A stretch of DNA of 64,000 nt from an uncultured Bacteroidales bacterium (GTDB lineage Bacteria > Bacteroidota > Bacteroidia > Bacteroidales > Muribaculaceae): the NCBI GenBank assembly GCA_902779125.1, contig CACZAC010000026.1:1-64000 (forward strand), read 5' to 3'. The position numbers and the translations under genes were made by a program. The notes below the pieces were generated by a model. It was not told the origin of the DNA and did not search any database. It was given only the letters and a program-made list of their open reading frames with translations. Below, piece by piece: positions 51,950 to 60,237 of the stretch (position 1 is the first letter of the stretch; every line of letters begins with the position of its first letter).

Positions 51950-52460
51950 CTGAGTTAACATATATTTGAGAAATCAGTTCATCGATTCTATCATCTTCTG
52001 TAGCTTTTGTTTTTCTTTGGACTATAAAATCATCTAATGATTCTTTGCAGATGTCTCCGAAGTATGTTTTACAATTATTACGAGTATACATGTCTTGTGT
52101 TCTCCTTTTCGCTACAATAGATATCAACAAATAGAAGAATGAAATACAAATTAGAGAGATCGCAAAGAACAAACAAAGGTGTACCCACCAATTTTGTTCA
52201 TTACAAGAAAATGATAATAAATATGAGAGAGGCTTCATGCTATTATTTAAGTCATTAATTGATTCGCTAGAATCACTTTCCAAAAGACTTTTTACAATAA
52301 CAGTTATGAAAACACCAATGCTGGCAAGTATGATACTCGCCTTGGTGTCACATCTACCTATTAGGTAATGAACCCTTTGTAAGTCTGCTTCTAATTGCCT
52401 AATTAGCTTAAGCCTCTTAGATATTTTTATAGAATAATCCAAAGGATAGTCTAAACCCAT
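51849..52460 (-). CDS. Membrane protein resembling Pycsar effectors (PycTM/DUF5706-like)
   Basis: The 203-residue protein starts with a helical segment and then LEADLQRVHYLIGRCDTKAS with a membrane segment IILASIGVFITVIVKSLL (about 45-62). That D-x-K-A-S pattern before the first membrane helix is typical of the PycTM/DUF5706 effector family. Two more membrane segments lie at about 93-117 and 182-203. In Pycsar anti-phage systems such proteins respond to a cyclic nucleotide and damage the membrane. Here the neighbour on the opposite strand is cyclase-like, which fits a defence pair, although classic Pycsar genes are usually in one orientation. A TATCTTTG -7 box is at 52501-52508. Confidence 0.6.
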   Translation of the reverse strand: MGLDYPLDYSIKISKRLKLIRQLEADLQRVHYLIGRCDTKASIILASIGVFITVIVKSLLESDSSESINDLNNSMKPLSYLLSFSCNEQNWWVHLCLFFAISLICISFFYLLISIVAKRRTQDMYTRNNCKTYFGDICKESLDDFIVQRKTKATEDDRIDELISQIYVNSVICNKKYRYYNSAVLFFLLGFGFLLGGTILYLI

Positions 52461-52566
52461 AATCTTGTATTTAGTAGTAAGTAGCTTATTATCTAGATTG
52501 CAAAGATAATTGTTTTATTGAGAATGATGTAAGTTGAATAAAAAAATGTGGCATAGTCGTTGTTTT

Positions 52567-52670
52567 TCTGTGCCATTGCGCCCGCAATGAGAAAGAAGTA
52601 AGGTATTCTGGTTATTGAGGGGTTTGGAATTACGAGCGTAGGGGAACTAGGGAATGAGCCTGGGGCGTGA
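52567..52670 (+). pseudogene. Decayed duplicate of the start of the 23S rRNA methyltransferase gene
   Basis: The ATG at 52587 and the sequence after it align with the start of the intact gene at 54470: both begin ATGAGAAAGAAG and continue with GGTTATTGA(A/G)GG(A/G)TTTG. In the same frame it reads MRKK, stop, GILVIEGFGITSVG against MRKKKDIPVIEGFEITGV. Similarity extends about 20 nt upstream of the ATG and fades about 80 nt downstream. The fragment has an early stop and is non-functional. Confidence 0.82.
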
Positions 52671-52690
52671 GATATTGGGTGATGGATATT

Positions 52691-52724
52691 ATCGGTTAGA
52701 GAAAAATATCGGTTAGAGAAAAAT
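52691..52724. repeat. Perfect 17-bp tandem duplication
   Basis: ATCGGTTAGAGAAAAAT occurs twice, back to back, between the decayed gene fragment and the terminator of the dockerin gene. Confidence 0.85.
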
Positions 52725-52725
52725 T

Positions 52726-52770
52726 ATCGATTCCTGAGAGTCCCCGATTACAGCACTCTCAGGAATCGAT
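52726..52770 (-). terminator. Strong terminator of the 466-residue dockerin protein gene
   Basis: ATCGATTCCTGAGAGT and ACTCTCAGGAATCGAT form a perfect 16-bp stem with a 13-nt loop, followed on the minus strand by a T-run. It lies 22 nt past the stop codon. Confidence 0.92.
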
Positions 52771-52791
52771 GGTTGTGGATGGGTAATCGGT

Positions 52792-54192
52792 TTAGTTGCT
52801 GTTGAGAATGATGTCGATGAGAGTGGCGACGTCCTTGATGCTGACCCTGCCGTCATCGTCCACATCGGACCACGTGGACCACTCACACTCGTCAAGCAAT
52901 ATATCAATAATGTTAGCCACATCGCTGATAGAGGCGGTGCCATCATCGTCATCAGTCTGTTCAAAATCAGCGTAATACAGACGATTGTTGCCAAATACTC
53001 CAAACCAGAGCGCTGGATACATCACTCCATTTCCCCATCCAACGCCATTCAGCATGGCTGTGCCCCTAATAGCAGTATCGGCTACAGTGTTTACAGCCCA
53101 TGATATAACCCCATCGGTTACAGTGCCGTAAGTATCGATTGGCTGAGAATTTTCTATCCCGCTCCAGAAATTATAGAACTTGGGAGAACAAATGACGTCA
53201 TCAAAGTTATAACTGCTCACGTCAAACTCACGGATGACCTGGAACGGGAAACGCATCGAACCATCTTCATGTAGGTACATCACGTTACCAATGTGCGATC
53301 CCAATCCCCACAGGTTCATAATCACGCGAGTGGTGTCATCGGCCTGAAACATATATGCATCAGCTTGTTTATCAACATCTTCATCCGTGAATTCATGCTT
53401 GGCGTTAGGTGCAAGCAGGGTCAAGTCACGCAGAATGTATGACGAAAAGGTGAGCGTGTCGGTCGATACCCAATTTCTTTTGTAATAATGACGAATATAT
53501 GCGATATAATACATGATAAAACCGTCTTCAAATGTAATTGAGCCATCATTATACAGGGTGCCATACACGTCATGTGGTTCGGCATTTCGCGTAAAATAAT
53601 CCTCATTAATCATGTACACATTGATCAACGTATCGTTCCAAGAGCCCAGTTCGTATTTTTCGTAATACTTTACACTTCCCAACAGTGTAAATGTCGGCAT
53701 GCGCACACTGTTGTTACTGTAATCGATGTACATTTTATGATCGATACCGTCAAAAATCATATCTTCACAAAACACCACATTGTTCTGGTAACCATTTCTC
53801 TTTTTCATGTGGGTTATCCGTCCTCCACGCTGTCCATAGGGTACCGGTATAACAGTTACCTGGCCATTGTTGTCGTAAGTCCAGTCATACCAGCTGTAGA
53901 AGACGATTTTATCCTTCATCAGAGGGTTGGAGCCAGAAGGGGTCGAGCCTTGCTGGCTCAGACGCTGTCTGACATATGCCAGATTATATGGCGAGGTTAG
54001 AACAGATGTGACTGCTGCATTGCCACTAGACCCGCAGCCACTGACCTGCAGTTGGTCAAGGAAAGTGTTGCTGCGCATGAGCGTGAGTTGGTGGTCGCTC
54101 ATGTTCAACAATTCGGAGCGGTCCACATCCAGGACATCTGCCGTGACGTTAAGGCAAATACTTGCCAAAAAAAAGATGATACAATGTTTCAT
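52792..54192 (-). CDS. Secreted dockerin protein of unknown function
   Basis: The 466-residue protein has a signal peptide (KHCIIFFLASICLNVTA) and a two-repeat dockerin at the end (DDDDGTASISDVANIIDILL and SDVDDDGRVSIKDVATLID). The rest is beta-rich with no recognised enzyme motif. Segments VYGTLYNDGSITFEDGF, LLAPNAKHEF and FQADDTTRVIMNLWG match the protein at 27806-29701, so the two are distant paralogues. Its promoter region has the tandem operator (54324-54365). The gene and its controls lie between a decayed and an intact copy of the start of the methyltransferase gene, which suggests it was inserted there. Confidence 0.82.
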   Translation of the reverse strand: MKHCIIFFLASICLNVTADVLDVDRSELLNMSDHQLTLMRSNTFLDQLQVSGCGSSGNAAVTSVLTSPYNLAYVRQRLSQQGSTPSGSNPLMKDKIVFYSWYDWTYDNNGQVTVIPVPYGQRGGRITHMKKRNGYQNNVVFCEDMIFDGIDHKMYIDYSNNSVRMPTFTLLGSVKYYEKYELGSWNDTLINVYMINEDYFTRNAEPHDVYGTLYNDGSITFEDGFIMYYIAYIRHYYKRNWVSTDTLTFSSYILRDLTLLAPNAKHEFTDEDVDKQADAYMFQADDTTRVIMNLWGLGSHIGNVMYLHEDGSMRFPFQVIREFDVSSYNFDDVICSPKFYNFWSGIENSQPIDTYGTVTDGVISWAVNTVADTAIRGTAMLNGVGWGNGVMYPALWFGVFGNNRLYYADFEQTDDDDGTASISDVANIIDILLDECEWSTWSDVDDDGRVSIKDVATLIDIILNSN

Positions 54193-54267
54193 AGCGGTTG
54201 TTTAAATAAGTTATTGAATTTAATAGTTATGCGAATAGCGATAGGAGACATCTCCTGTCATTTACAG

Positions 54268-54365
54268 CAAATGTATCATTCTATAACAGATGCGGCCATA
54301 AGTCTTTTCCTCAAAATCAAAAAGTGTCAAATATTTTTACACTAAAGTGTCTAATTCCTTTACAC
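54268..54365 (-). promoter_or_regulatory. Promoter and tandem palindromic operator, copy 4
   Basis: A -7 box TACATTTG (54268-54275, minus strand) precedes the dockerin gene; the -33 box is poor. Upstream lie GTGTCAAATATTTTTACAC (54324-54342) and GTGTCTAATTCCTTTACAC (54347-54365), again with a 23-bp period and about 25 bp from the -33 position. A weak -33 box with an upstream site is typical of activated promoters. Confidence 0.72.
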
Positions 54366-54469
54366 TTTTGTCCCACAGGTAAGTTTTGTCCTCAACTCAG
54401 CTGTGGTGGGAGAATTATTACCAAATCGTGGTTCCTAATTTCCAATTCCTTTGTACCTTTGCACCCACG

Positions 54470-55876
54470 ATGAGAAAGAAGAAAGATATTCCGGTTATTG
54501 AAGGATTTGAGATTACGGGCGTGGCGGCTGAGGGTAAGAGCCTAGGACGCTGGAACGACCTGGTGGTGTTTGTGCCGTTTGGTGCTCCTGGTGATGTGAT
54601 TAACTTGAAGATTGACCGCAAGAAGCACAGCTTTGCCGAGGGGCATATCGAGCGGTTAGTCAAACCCAGTGAACTGCGCGTGGAGCCGATGTGCGAGCAC
54701 TTCGGACTGTGCGGTGGCTGCAAGTGGCAGCATCTGCCCTATGAGTACCAGTTGCAGTGCAAGCAGCAGCAGGTGGTGGACGCCATGGAACGCATTGCCA
54801 AGGTGCCTATTCCCGCCATCAATCCCATCCTGGGCTCGGCAGCGACAACGCAGTACCGCAACAAGCTGGAATTCACCTTCTCGAACAAATGTTGGCTCAC
54901 CCGCGAACAGCTGGACAGCGGCGCCGAATTCCCTGACCGCAATGCGGCGGGTTTCCACATCCCCGGCGCCTTTGACAAGGTGCTCGACATCAAGCGCTGC
55001 TGGCTGCAGGACGACATCAGCAACGAGATGCGTCTATTTATCCGCAACCACTGCGTGGAGAAGGGTTACTCTTTCTATGACATCCGTGGGCAGCAGGGCT
55101 TCATCCGCATGACCATGACCCGCACCGCCAGCACGGGCGAGGTGATGGAGGTCATCGTCTTCGGCGAGGACAATCAGGCCGCAATCGACGACGTGATGAG
55201 TGCTGTGCGTGACCGTTTCCCGCAAATCACTTCGCTGCTCTACGTCGTCAACCTCAAGGTCAACGACTCGCTTGCCGACCAGGAATTCATCACCTATAGC
55301 GGTCGTGACTATATTGAGGAGGAAATGGAAGGTCTAAAATTCCGTGTCGGTCCTAAATCCTTCTACCAGACCAATTCCCGCCAGGCCTACGAACTTTATA
55401 AGGTGGCTCGCCGCATGGCTGCCCTCACGGGCGATGAACTCGTCTATGACCTCTACACCGGCACGGGCACCATCGCCAACTTCGTTGCCCGCCAGGCACG
55501 TCAGGTCATCGGTATCGAGTATGTCCCCGAGGCCATCGAGGACGCCAAGTTGAATTCCCGCGTCAACGGCATCGAGAACACACTGTTCTATGCTGGGGAC
55601 ATGAAAGATGTGCTCACCGACGGCTTCATCGCCGAGCATGGCCGTCCCGAGGTCATGATCATCGACCCGCCCCGCGCGGGCATGCACGAGGACGTCGTCA
55701 AGGTCATCCTCAACGCCGAGCCCCAGCGCCTGGTCTATGTAAGCTGCAACCCCGCTACCCAGGCACGTGATATCGCCATGCTCGACGAGAAATACCGTGT
55801 CGTGGAAATCCAGCCTGTGGACATGTTCCCGCACACCCATCACGTCGAGAACGTCGCTCTGCTCGAGAAGAAATAA
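54470..55876 (+). CDS. 23S rRNA (uracil-5-)-methyltransferase (RumA/RlmD/TrmA family)
   Basis: The protein has 468 residues from the ATG at 54470, supported by a TACCTTTG -7 box at 54454-54461; the open frame further upstream is ignored. A TRAM domain (about 5-62) is followed by cysteines of an iron-sulfur cluster (Cys75, Cys81, Cys84 in CEHFGLCGGC). The methyltransferase part has DLYTGTGTIANF (SAM binding) and the catalytic-cysteine region YVSCNPATQARDIAML. It methylates C5 of a uracil in 23S rRNA (or tRNA for close relatives). The family in Bacteroidetes is usually annotated RlmD, but the exact target is not visible in the sequence. Confidence 0.93.
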   Translation: MRKKKDIPVIEGFEITGVAAEGKSLGRWNDLVVFVPFGAPGDVINLKIDRKKHSFAEGHIERLVKPSELRVEPMCEHFGLCGGCKWQHLPYEYQLQCKQQQVVDAMERIAKVPIPAINPILGSAATTQYRNKLEFTFSNKCWLTREQLDSGAEFPDRNAAGFHIPGAFDKVLDIKRCWLQDDISNEMRLFIRNHCVEKGYSFYDIRGQQGFIRMTMTRTASTGEVMEVIVFGEDNQAAIDDVMSAVRDRFPQITSLLYVVNLKVNDSLADQEFITYSGRDYIEEEMEGLKFRVGPKSFYQTNSRQAYELYKVARRMAALTGDELVYDLYTGTGTIANFVARQARQVIGIEYVPEAIEDAKLNSRVNGIENTLFYAGDMKDVLTDGFIAEHGRPEVMIIDPPRAGMHEDVVKVILNAEPQRLVYVSCNPATQARDIAMLDEKYRVVEIQPVDMFPHTHHVENVALLEKK

Positions 55877-55919
55877 GCTGGGCAACACAGTCGAAACAGC
55901 AAAACCACCGTCATCCGGG

Positions 55920-57059
55920 ATGCTAGAATCCGCTACCATAAAGCGCAACAACACCAATCTGTCAATCTGCAAGGCCATCGCCATCATTCTGATGTGTGCC
56001 GGTCATGCCGAGGGTCCTACCCTGCTCGTGACCTTCATCTACCTGTTCCACATGCCGGTGTTCTTCATCGCGGCAGGCTATTTCTTTGACAAAAAGTACC
56101 TCGCCGACCCGTGGACCTTCTGCGTGAAGCGCGTCAAGGGCCTTTATGTGCCCTTCGTCAAGTGGAGCCTGTTTTTCCTCGTTTTCCACAACCTGTTCTT
56201 CAAAATCGGGTTGATGAACGAGCAGTACGGCAACTGGGAGGGAGGTGTTACCCATCCTTATACCTGGCATCAGTTCTGGCAGCGACTGGTGCACATCATC
56301 TTCTCGATGGGCGGCTACGACGAGTTCCTGGCGGGCGCATTCTGGTTCTTCAGGGCGCTGCTGGTATCAAGCATCGTGTTTTTGATATTGTATCTGCTGC
56401 TCCACAACCGACGTAAGTGGCTAAACCACAACACAATACCCATAGTGATTGCCATATTGGCCATTGGATTCGCCTGGTTTAAGGTCGCCAATGGCTTGAA
56501 GATTGTCACCATCGTTCAGGGCGGCATCCGCGAGTGCTGGGGCGTGCTGTTCTTCAGCTTGGGTGTGCTTTATCGCCGCCACGAGCACCGCATCAGCGAG
56601 CACTGGGCATTAACAATGCTCTATGTCGCGTTTTTGGTGGTTGGCGCGTATCTGGGCTGGCAGGGCATGGCATTGAAGGTTGACCTTCGCACTGTTGCAA
56701 CCCTGCCCGTGACGGGTGCGATTGGCTTCCTGATGGTCCATCACATCGCCTCTTGCCTCGACCGTCACGACGGTATGGTCAAGCGTTTTATGGTCTATTG
56801 CGGCAACAACACGCTATATATCTACGTGTTCCATATCATCTCGTTCAAGCTGGTATCGGCTCTCAAGATTTGGTACTACGGCCTCGACTGGGGACAAATC
56901 GGCTGCCACATGGTCATCCACGAAAACTCCACCACCGACCTGTTTTGGGTCCTCTACACCATCGTCGGCACCGCCGTTCCTCTGCTAGGCATCACCCTCT
57001 ACCGCCGCCTGCAACAACTCAAACGGCAACCAAGCCCAAAAGTAAAACAACAAGAATAA
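55920..57059 (+). CDS. Acyltransferase-3 family membrane protein (fucose 4-O-acetylase-like)
   Basis: The protein has 379 residues from the ATG at 55920, which lies 44 nt after the methyltransferase stop; an earlier in-frame start would overlap that gene. It begins with NLSICKAIAIILMCAGHAEG, whose histidine fits the conserved His of acyltransferase-3 enzymes, and has about ten membrane segments. The later FHMPVFFIAAGYFF is a second hallmark. It should acetylate an extracellular or membrane-linked sugar with acetyl-CoA. No glycan cluster is nearby, so the substrate is unknown. Confidence 0.88.
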   Translation: MLESATIKRNNTNLSICKAIAIILMCAGHAEGPTLLVTFIYLFHMPVFFIAAGYFFDKKYLADPWTFCVKRVKGLYVPFVKWSLFFLVFHNLFFKIGLMNEQYGNWEGGVTHPYTWHQFWQRLVHIIFSMGGYDEFLAGAFWFFRALLVSSIVFLILYLLLHNRRKWLNHNTIPIVIAILAIGFAWFKVANGLKIVTIVQGGIRECWGVLFFSLGVLYRRHEHRISEHWALTMLYVAFLVVGAYLGWQGMALKVDLRTVATLPVTGAIGFLMVHHIASCLDRHDGMVKRFMVYCGNNTLYIYVFHIISFKLVSALKIWYYGLDWGQIGCHMVIHENSTTDLFWVLYTIVGTAVPLLGITLYRRLQQLKRQPSPKVKQQE

Positions 57060-57084
57060 AAGGACAACAAATACAATAAAAACA

Positions 57085-57172
57085 ATGGCATCCGCACCCC
57101 CATTGACCGGAGTGCGGATGTTTCTAAACACTAACTGCCAGCTCAGCGAGCACCATACAATGCGGATGCCAT
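57085..57172 (+). terminator. Two alternative hairpins downstream of the acyltransferase gene
   Basis: Segment ATGGCATCCGCA (57085-57096) can pair perfectly with TGCGGATGCCAT (57161-57172), or its 3' part CATCCGCAC (57089-57097) can pair with GTGCGGATG (57112-57120). The two are mutually exclusive. It may be a terminator region, or a switch upstream of the GH9 gene, although the GH9 promoter lies further down. Confidence 0.6.
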
Positions 57173-57256
57173 ATAAAATATAAATTATTGTCTTTCTTGT
57201 CTTCAATCCTAAAGCCCAGAGGCTTGGCGTGAGGTTGGGTTAGCTGTTATGAGCTG

Positions 57257-57288
57257 TTGGGTGGTAAGCGATTTTTTTTGTAACTTTG
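57257..57288 (+). promoter_or_regulatory. Promoter of the GH9-CE4 gene
   Basis: TTG (57257-57259) and TAACTTTG (57281-57288) are 21 nt apart, a match to the consensus. The leader to the start codon is about 40 nt. Confidence 0.75.
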
Positions 57289-57334
57289 TCGCGGGTGGCA
57301 ACGGTGCTACCTCCAATCCAAGAAACCTCTCATT

Positions 57335-59851
57335 ATGAACCGACGACTGACAATACTCATCATCCTCACCCTGGTCGCCATGGCGATTCACGCCGAAGGA
57401 TGGATACGCATCAACCAACTAGGTTATCTGCCCGCATCGACCAAAGTGGCAGTGCTCATGAGCAGGGACAAGGTGATAATCACCGAATTTGAACTGGTGG
57501 ACGCCTTTACCAACAAACCTGTTTACCGTTCGAGCGCGGTGCGTGAAACGGGGCAGTGGGGACAAATGGCATCCACATGGCGGCTGGACTTCAGCAACTT
57601 CCATGACGAGGGAGCCTACCGCATCGTGGCAGCGGGCATCGAGTCGCCCGTATTCCCCATCAATAACCGCGTGTGGGACGGCACAGCCGACTTTGTACTC
57701 AACTATATGCGCCAGCAGCGGTGCGGTTTCAACCCGTTCCAGCAGGACAGCTGCCACGTCAAGGATGCCTACGTGCGCTACCACCCTGAGAAAGAGGGTC
57801 AGCACATCGACGTGCGTGGCGGGTGGCATGATGCTGCCGACCTATTGCAATACACCACCACGAGCGCCAACGCCATCTACCAGATGATGCTGGCCTGGCA
57901 ACAGTGCCCATCGGCCTTTGGCGATCAATTCCAAGCCAATGGTTTGAAAGGCGCCAACGGCATCCCCGACATCATTGATGAAATCTACTGGGGCCTGACG
58001 TGGTTGGACAAGATGAACCCGAACAAAGGCGAACTTTATAACCAGATTGCCGACGACCGCGACCACATCGGCATGAAACTGCCCAAGGACGATCCTGCCG
58101 ATTACGGTTGGGGTCCCAATAACGGTCGCCCCGTCTATTTCATCGACGGCAAGCCGCAGCAGCGGGGCAAATACATGAACGCCACCATGGGCGCTGCCAG
58201 CACAGCGGGCAAGTTCGCCAGCGATTTCGCCCTAGGGGCACAGGTGCTGGAGCCCTACTACCCCGATTTTGCCGCCAAAATCCGCGCGAAGGCTGCTGAT
58301 GCCTATCAGGTGGGACTCGACAAGCCTGGCAACACCCAGACGGTGAGCGTCGTCTCGCCCTACATCTACGAGGAGGACAATTGGGTTGATGACATGGAAC
58401 TGGGCGCCATCGAACTCTACCACGCCACTGGTGACCCCAACTATCTCACCCAGGCGGTGGAATATGGCCGTCGTGAACCTGTTACTCCATGGATGGGAGC
58501 CGACAGTGCCCGCCACTACCAATGGTACCCGTTCATGAACATGGGTCACGTGCGTGTCGCACAGGAGGCTAGCGGCAATAAGCGCCTTCAAGCCGAGTTT
58601 ATCCGCAACATCAAGGCGGGTATCGAGCGTGTCAAAGCACGCGCTGAACAGACGGGCAACCCCTTCCTGTGGGGCGTGCCGGGCATCTGGTGCAGCAACA
58701 ACCTGACCACAGCGATGCTCACCCAATGCATCCTGTACCGCCAGCTGACGGGGGACCGCCAATTTGAAGAAATGGAAGGTGCCCTGCGCGACTGGCTGCT
58801 GGGCTGCAACCCATGGGGCACGAGCATGATTGTTGAACTGCCGCGTGGCGGAATCTATCCCCACGCCACGCACAGCAACTTTGTGATGGAACGCGTCGGG
58901 ATGCCCACGGGCGGGCTGGTCGACGGTCCCGTCTATGCCACGATTTTCAACAGCCTCAAGGGCGTGAACCTGTCGGATGATATGCTCAATATCGAGGGCA
59001 ACACCTACGATTTGTTCCAGCCTGGTGACGTGGTCTATCACGACAACACCCACGATTACAGCACCAACGAGCCTACCATGGACGGCACGGCATCGTTGAC
59101 CTTCCCGTTCTCGTTCTACGAGATGGAGGGCAAGGGCGATAGTGGCGACTTCCTGTGGGACGAGGGAGCCATCGTGAGAGGCGACATCTCCAAGAAGCAG
59201 ATTTGCCTCGTCTTCACTGCCGACGACCGTGCCGATGGTGCCGACCGCATCATCACCACGCTCAACAAGCAAGGCATCAAGGGGGCTTTCTTCTTCACAG
59301 GACGGTTTTTTGACCTCTACCCTGATGTAGTGCAACGGCTTGTCAACGGCGGCCATTACGTGGGCAGTCACAGCTACGGCCATCTGGTCTATTGCGCATG
59401 GGAGAAACGCGACTCACTGCTCGTGACCCGTGAGCAGTTCCGCGACGACATCATCAAGAGTTACGGGAAACTGGCAGAATATGGCATCACACCGCAACAG
59501 GCGCCATGGTTCATTCCGCCCTACGAGTGGCACAATGCCACCATAGCAGCGTGGGCTCGTGAAATGGGGCTGCAACTCATCAATTACTCGCCCGGCACCT
59601 TGAGTTGCATGGATTACACCTATCCCGGCATTACGGGCGGTAACTCCTACCGCGACAACAAGTGGCTGTGGGACCGCATCATGCGTTGTGAAAAGGAAAA
59701 GACGCTTAACGGCCACCTGCTGATGATTCACCTGGGCACCGATGAGCGTCGCACCGAGAAATTCTACGACCGCCTTCCCGCTTTGGTCAGCACCCTGAAG
59801 AAGAAAGGCTACACCTTCGTATCCCTCAACGAAATGCTAGAAAGGCAATAA
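57335..59851 (+). CDS. Secreted GH9 glycoside hydrolase fused to a NodB-type polysaccharide deacetylase
   Basis: The 838-residue protein has a signal peptide (NRRLTILIILTLVAMAIHA), an Ig-like CelD N-terminal domain (about 22-108), a GH9 (alpha/alpha)6 domain (about 112-600) and a NodB/CE4 domain (about 618-838). GH9 catalytic residues are Asp166 and Asp169 in GGWHDAADL and Glu579 in STNEPTMDGTA. In the CE4 part, the first motif TFDD reads TADD (Asp630, Asp631), the second is HSYGH (His679, His683), and the third PPYEWHN replaces R-x-P-Y. It could cut a beta-glucan or related polymer and deacetylate it. The natural substrate is unknown. It has its own promoter. Confidence 0.92.
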   Translation: MNRRLTILIILTLVAMAIHAEGWIRINQLGYLPASTKVAVLMSRDKVIITEFELVDAFTNKPVYRSSAVRETGQWGQMASTWRLDFSNFHDEGAYRIVAAGIESPVFPINNRVWDGTADFVLNYMRQQRCGFNPFQQDSCHVKDAYVRYHPEKEGQHIDVRGGWHDAADLLQYTTTSANAIYQMMLAWQQCPSAFGDQFQANGLKGANGIPDIIDEIYWGLTWLDKMNPNKGELYNQIADDRDHIGMKLPKDDPADYGWGPNNGRPVYFIDGKPQQRGKYMNATMGAASTAGKFASDFALGAQVLEPYYPDFAAKIRAKAADAYQVGLDKPGNTQTVSVVSPYIYEEDNWVDDMELGAIELYHATGDPNYLTQAVEYGRREPVTPWMGADSARHYQWYPFMNMGHVRVAQEASGNKRLQAEFIRNIKAGIERVKARAEQTGNPFLWGVPGIWCSNNLTTAMLTQCILYRQLTGDRQFEEMEGALRDWLLGCNPWGTSMIVELPRGGIYPHATHSNFVMERVGMPTGGLVDGPVYATIFNSLKGVNLSDDMLNIEGNTYDLFQPGDVVYHDNTHDYSTNEPTMDGTASLTFPFSFYEMEGKGDSGDFLWDEGAIVRGDISKKQICLVFTADDRADGADRIITTLNKQGIKGAFFFTGRFFDLYPDVVQRLVNGGHYVGSHSYGHLVYCAWEKRDSLLVTREQFRDDIIKSYGKLAEYGITPQQAPWFIPPYEWHNATIAAWAREMGLQLINYSPGTLSCMDYTYPGITGGNSYRDNKWLWDRIMRCEKEKTLNGHLLMIHLGTDERRTEKFYDRLPALVSTLKKKGYTFVSLNEMLERQ

Positions 59852-60237
59852 AATCCGGGGCATTTCTTTGTTTGTTCGTTTTCATTAGTGTCCTGTAAAA
59901 AAACGACAAGGAAGACGTAAGTTGTTTATAATCAGATTGTTATAATGATTATTCAAGCGCACGGATTTGAAATAACTATGCAATGAATAACAATTAGATT
60001 CTGTTACTTTTTAATGCTAATTGCGCTAATTATACAAATCTCACGAATAGATTAAAATACTAGCATCAAATTAGTTAGATTGGCTACGCCGAGCTAAAGG
60101 TTCGTGAAATTCGCATTAGCCCCGCAGGGTTTACAGGCACATCTTTATCATTTCCTGATTTTAATGGGACACCAGTGGGTTTTTTTTGCGCGTGCGTGAT
60201 TCTTTCTAAAAACCGCTTCCCTCTCCGTTAAAGGTTT
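59852..60237. other. Gene-free AT-rich region with a dispersed repeat
   Basis: No gene is seen in 386 bp. The stretch 60078-60106 is the reverse complement of the repeat at 29981-30009; both contain GAACCTTTAGCTCGGC or its complement. No terminator for the GH9 gene is obvious. Confidence 0.55.

Noticed and set aside
60078-60106. Possible tRNA fragment because of GGTTCG
   Set aside because: No cloverleaf can be built around it, and the same sequence recurs as a repeat at 29981-30009.
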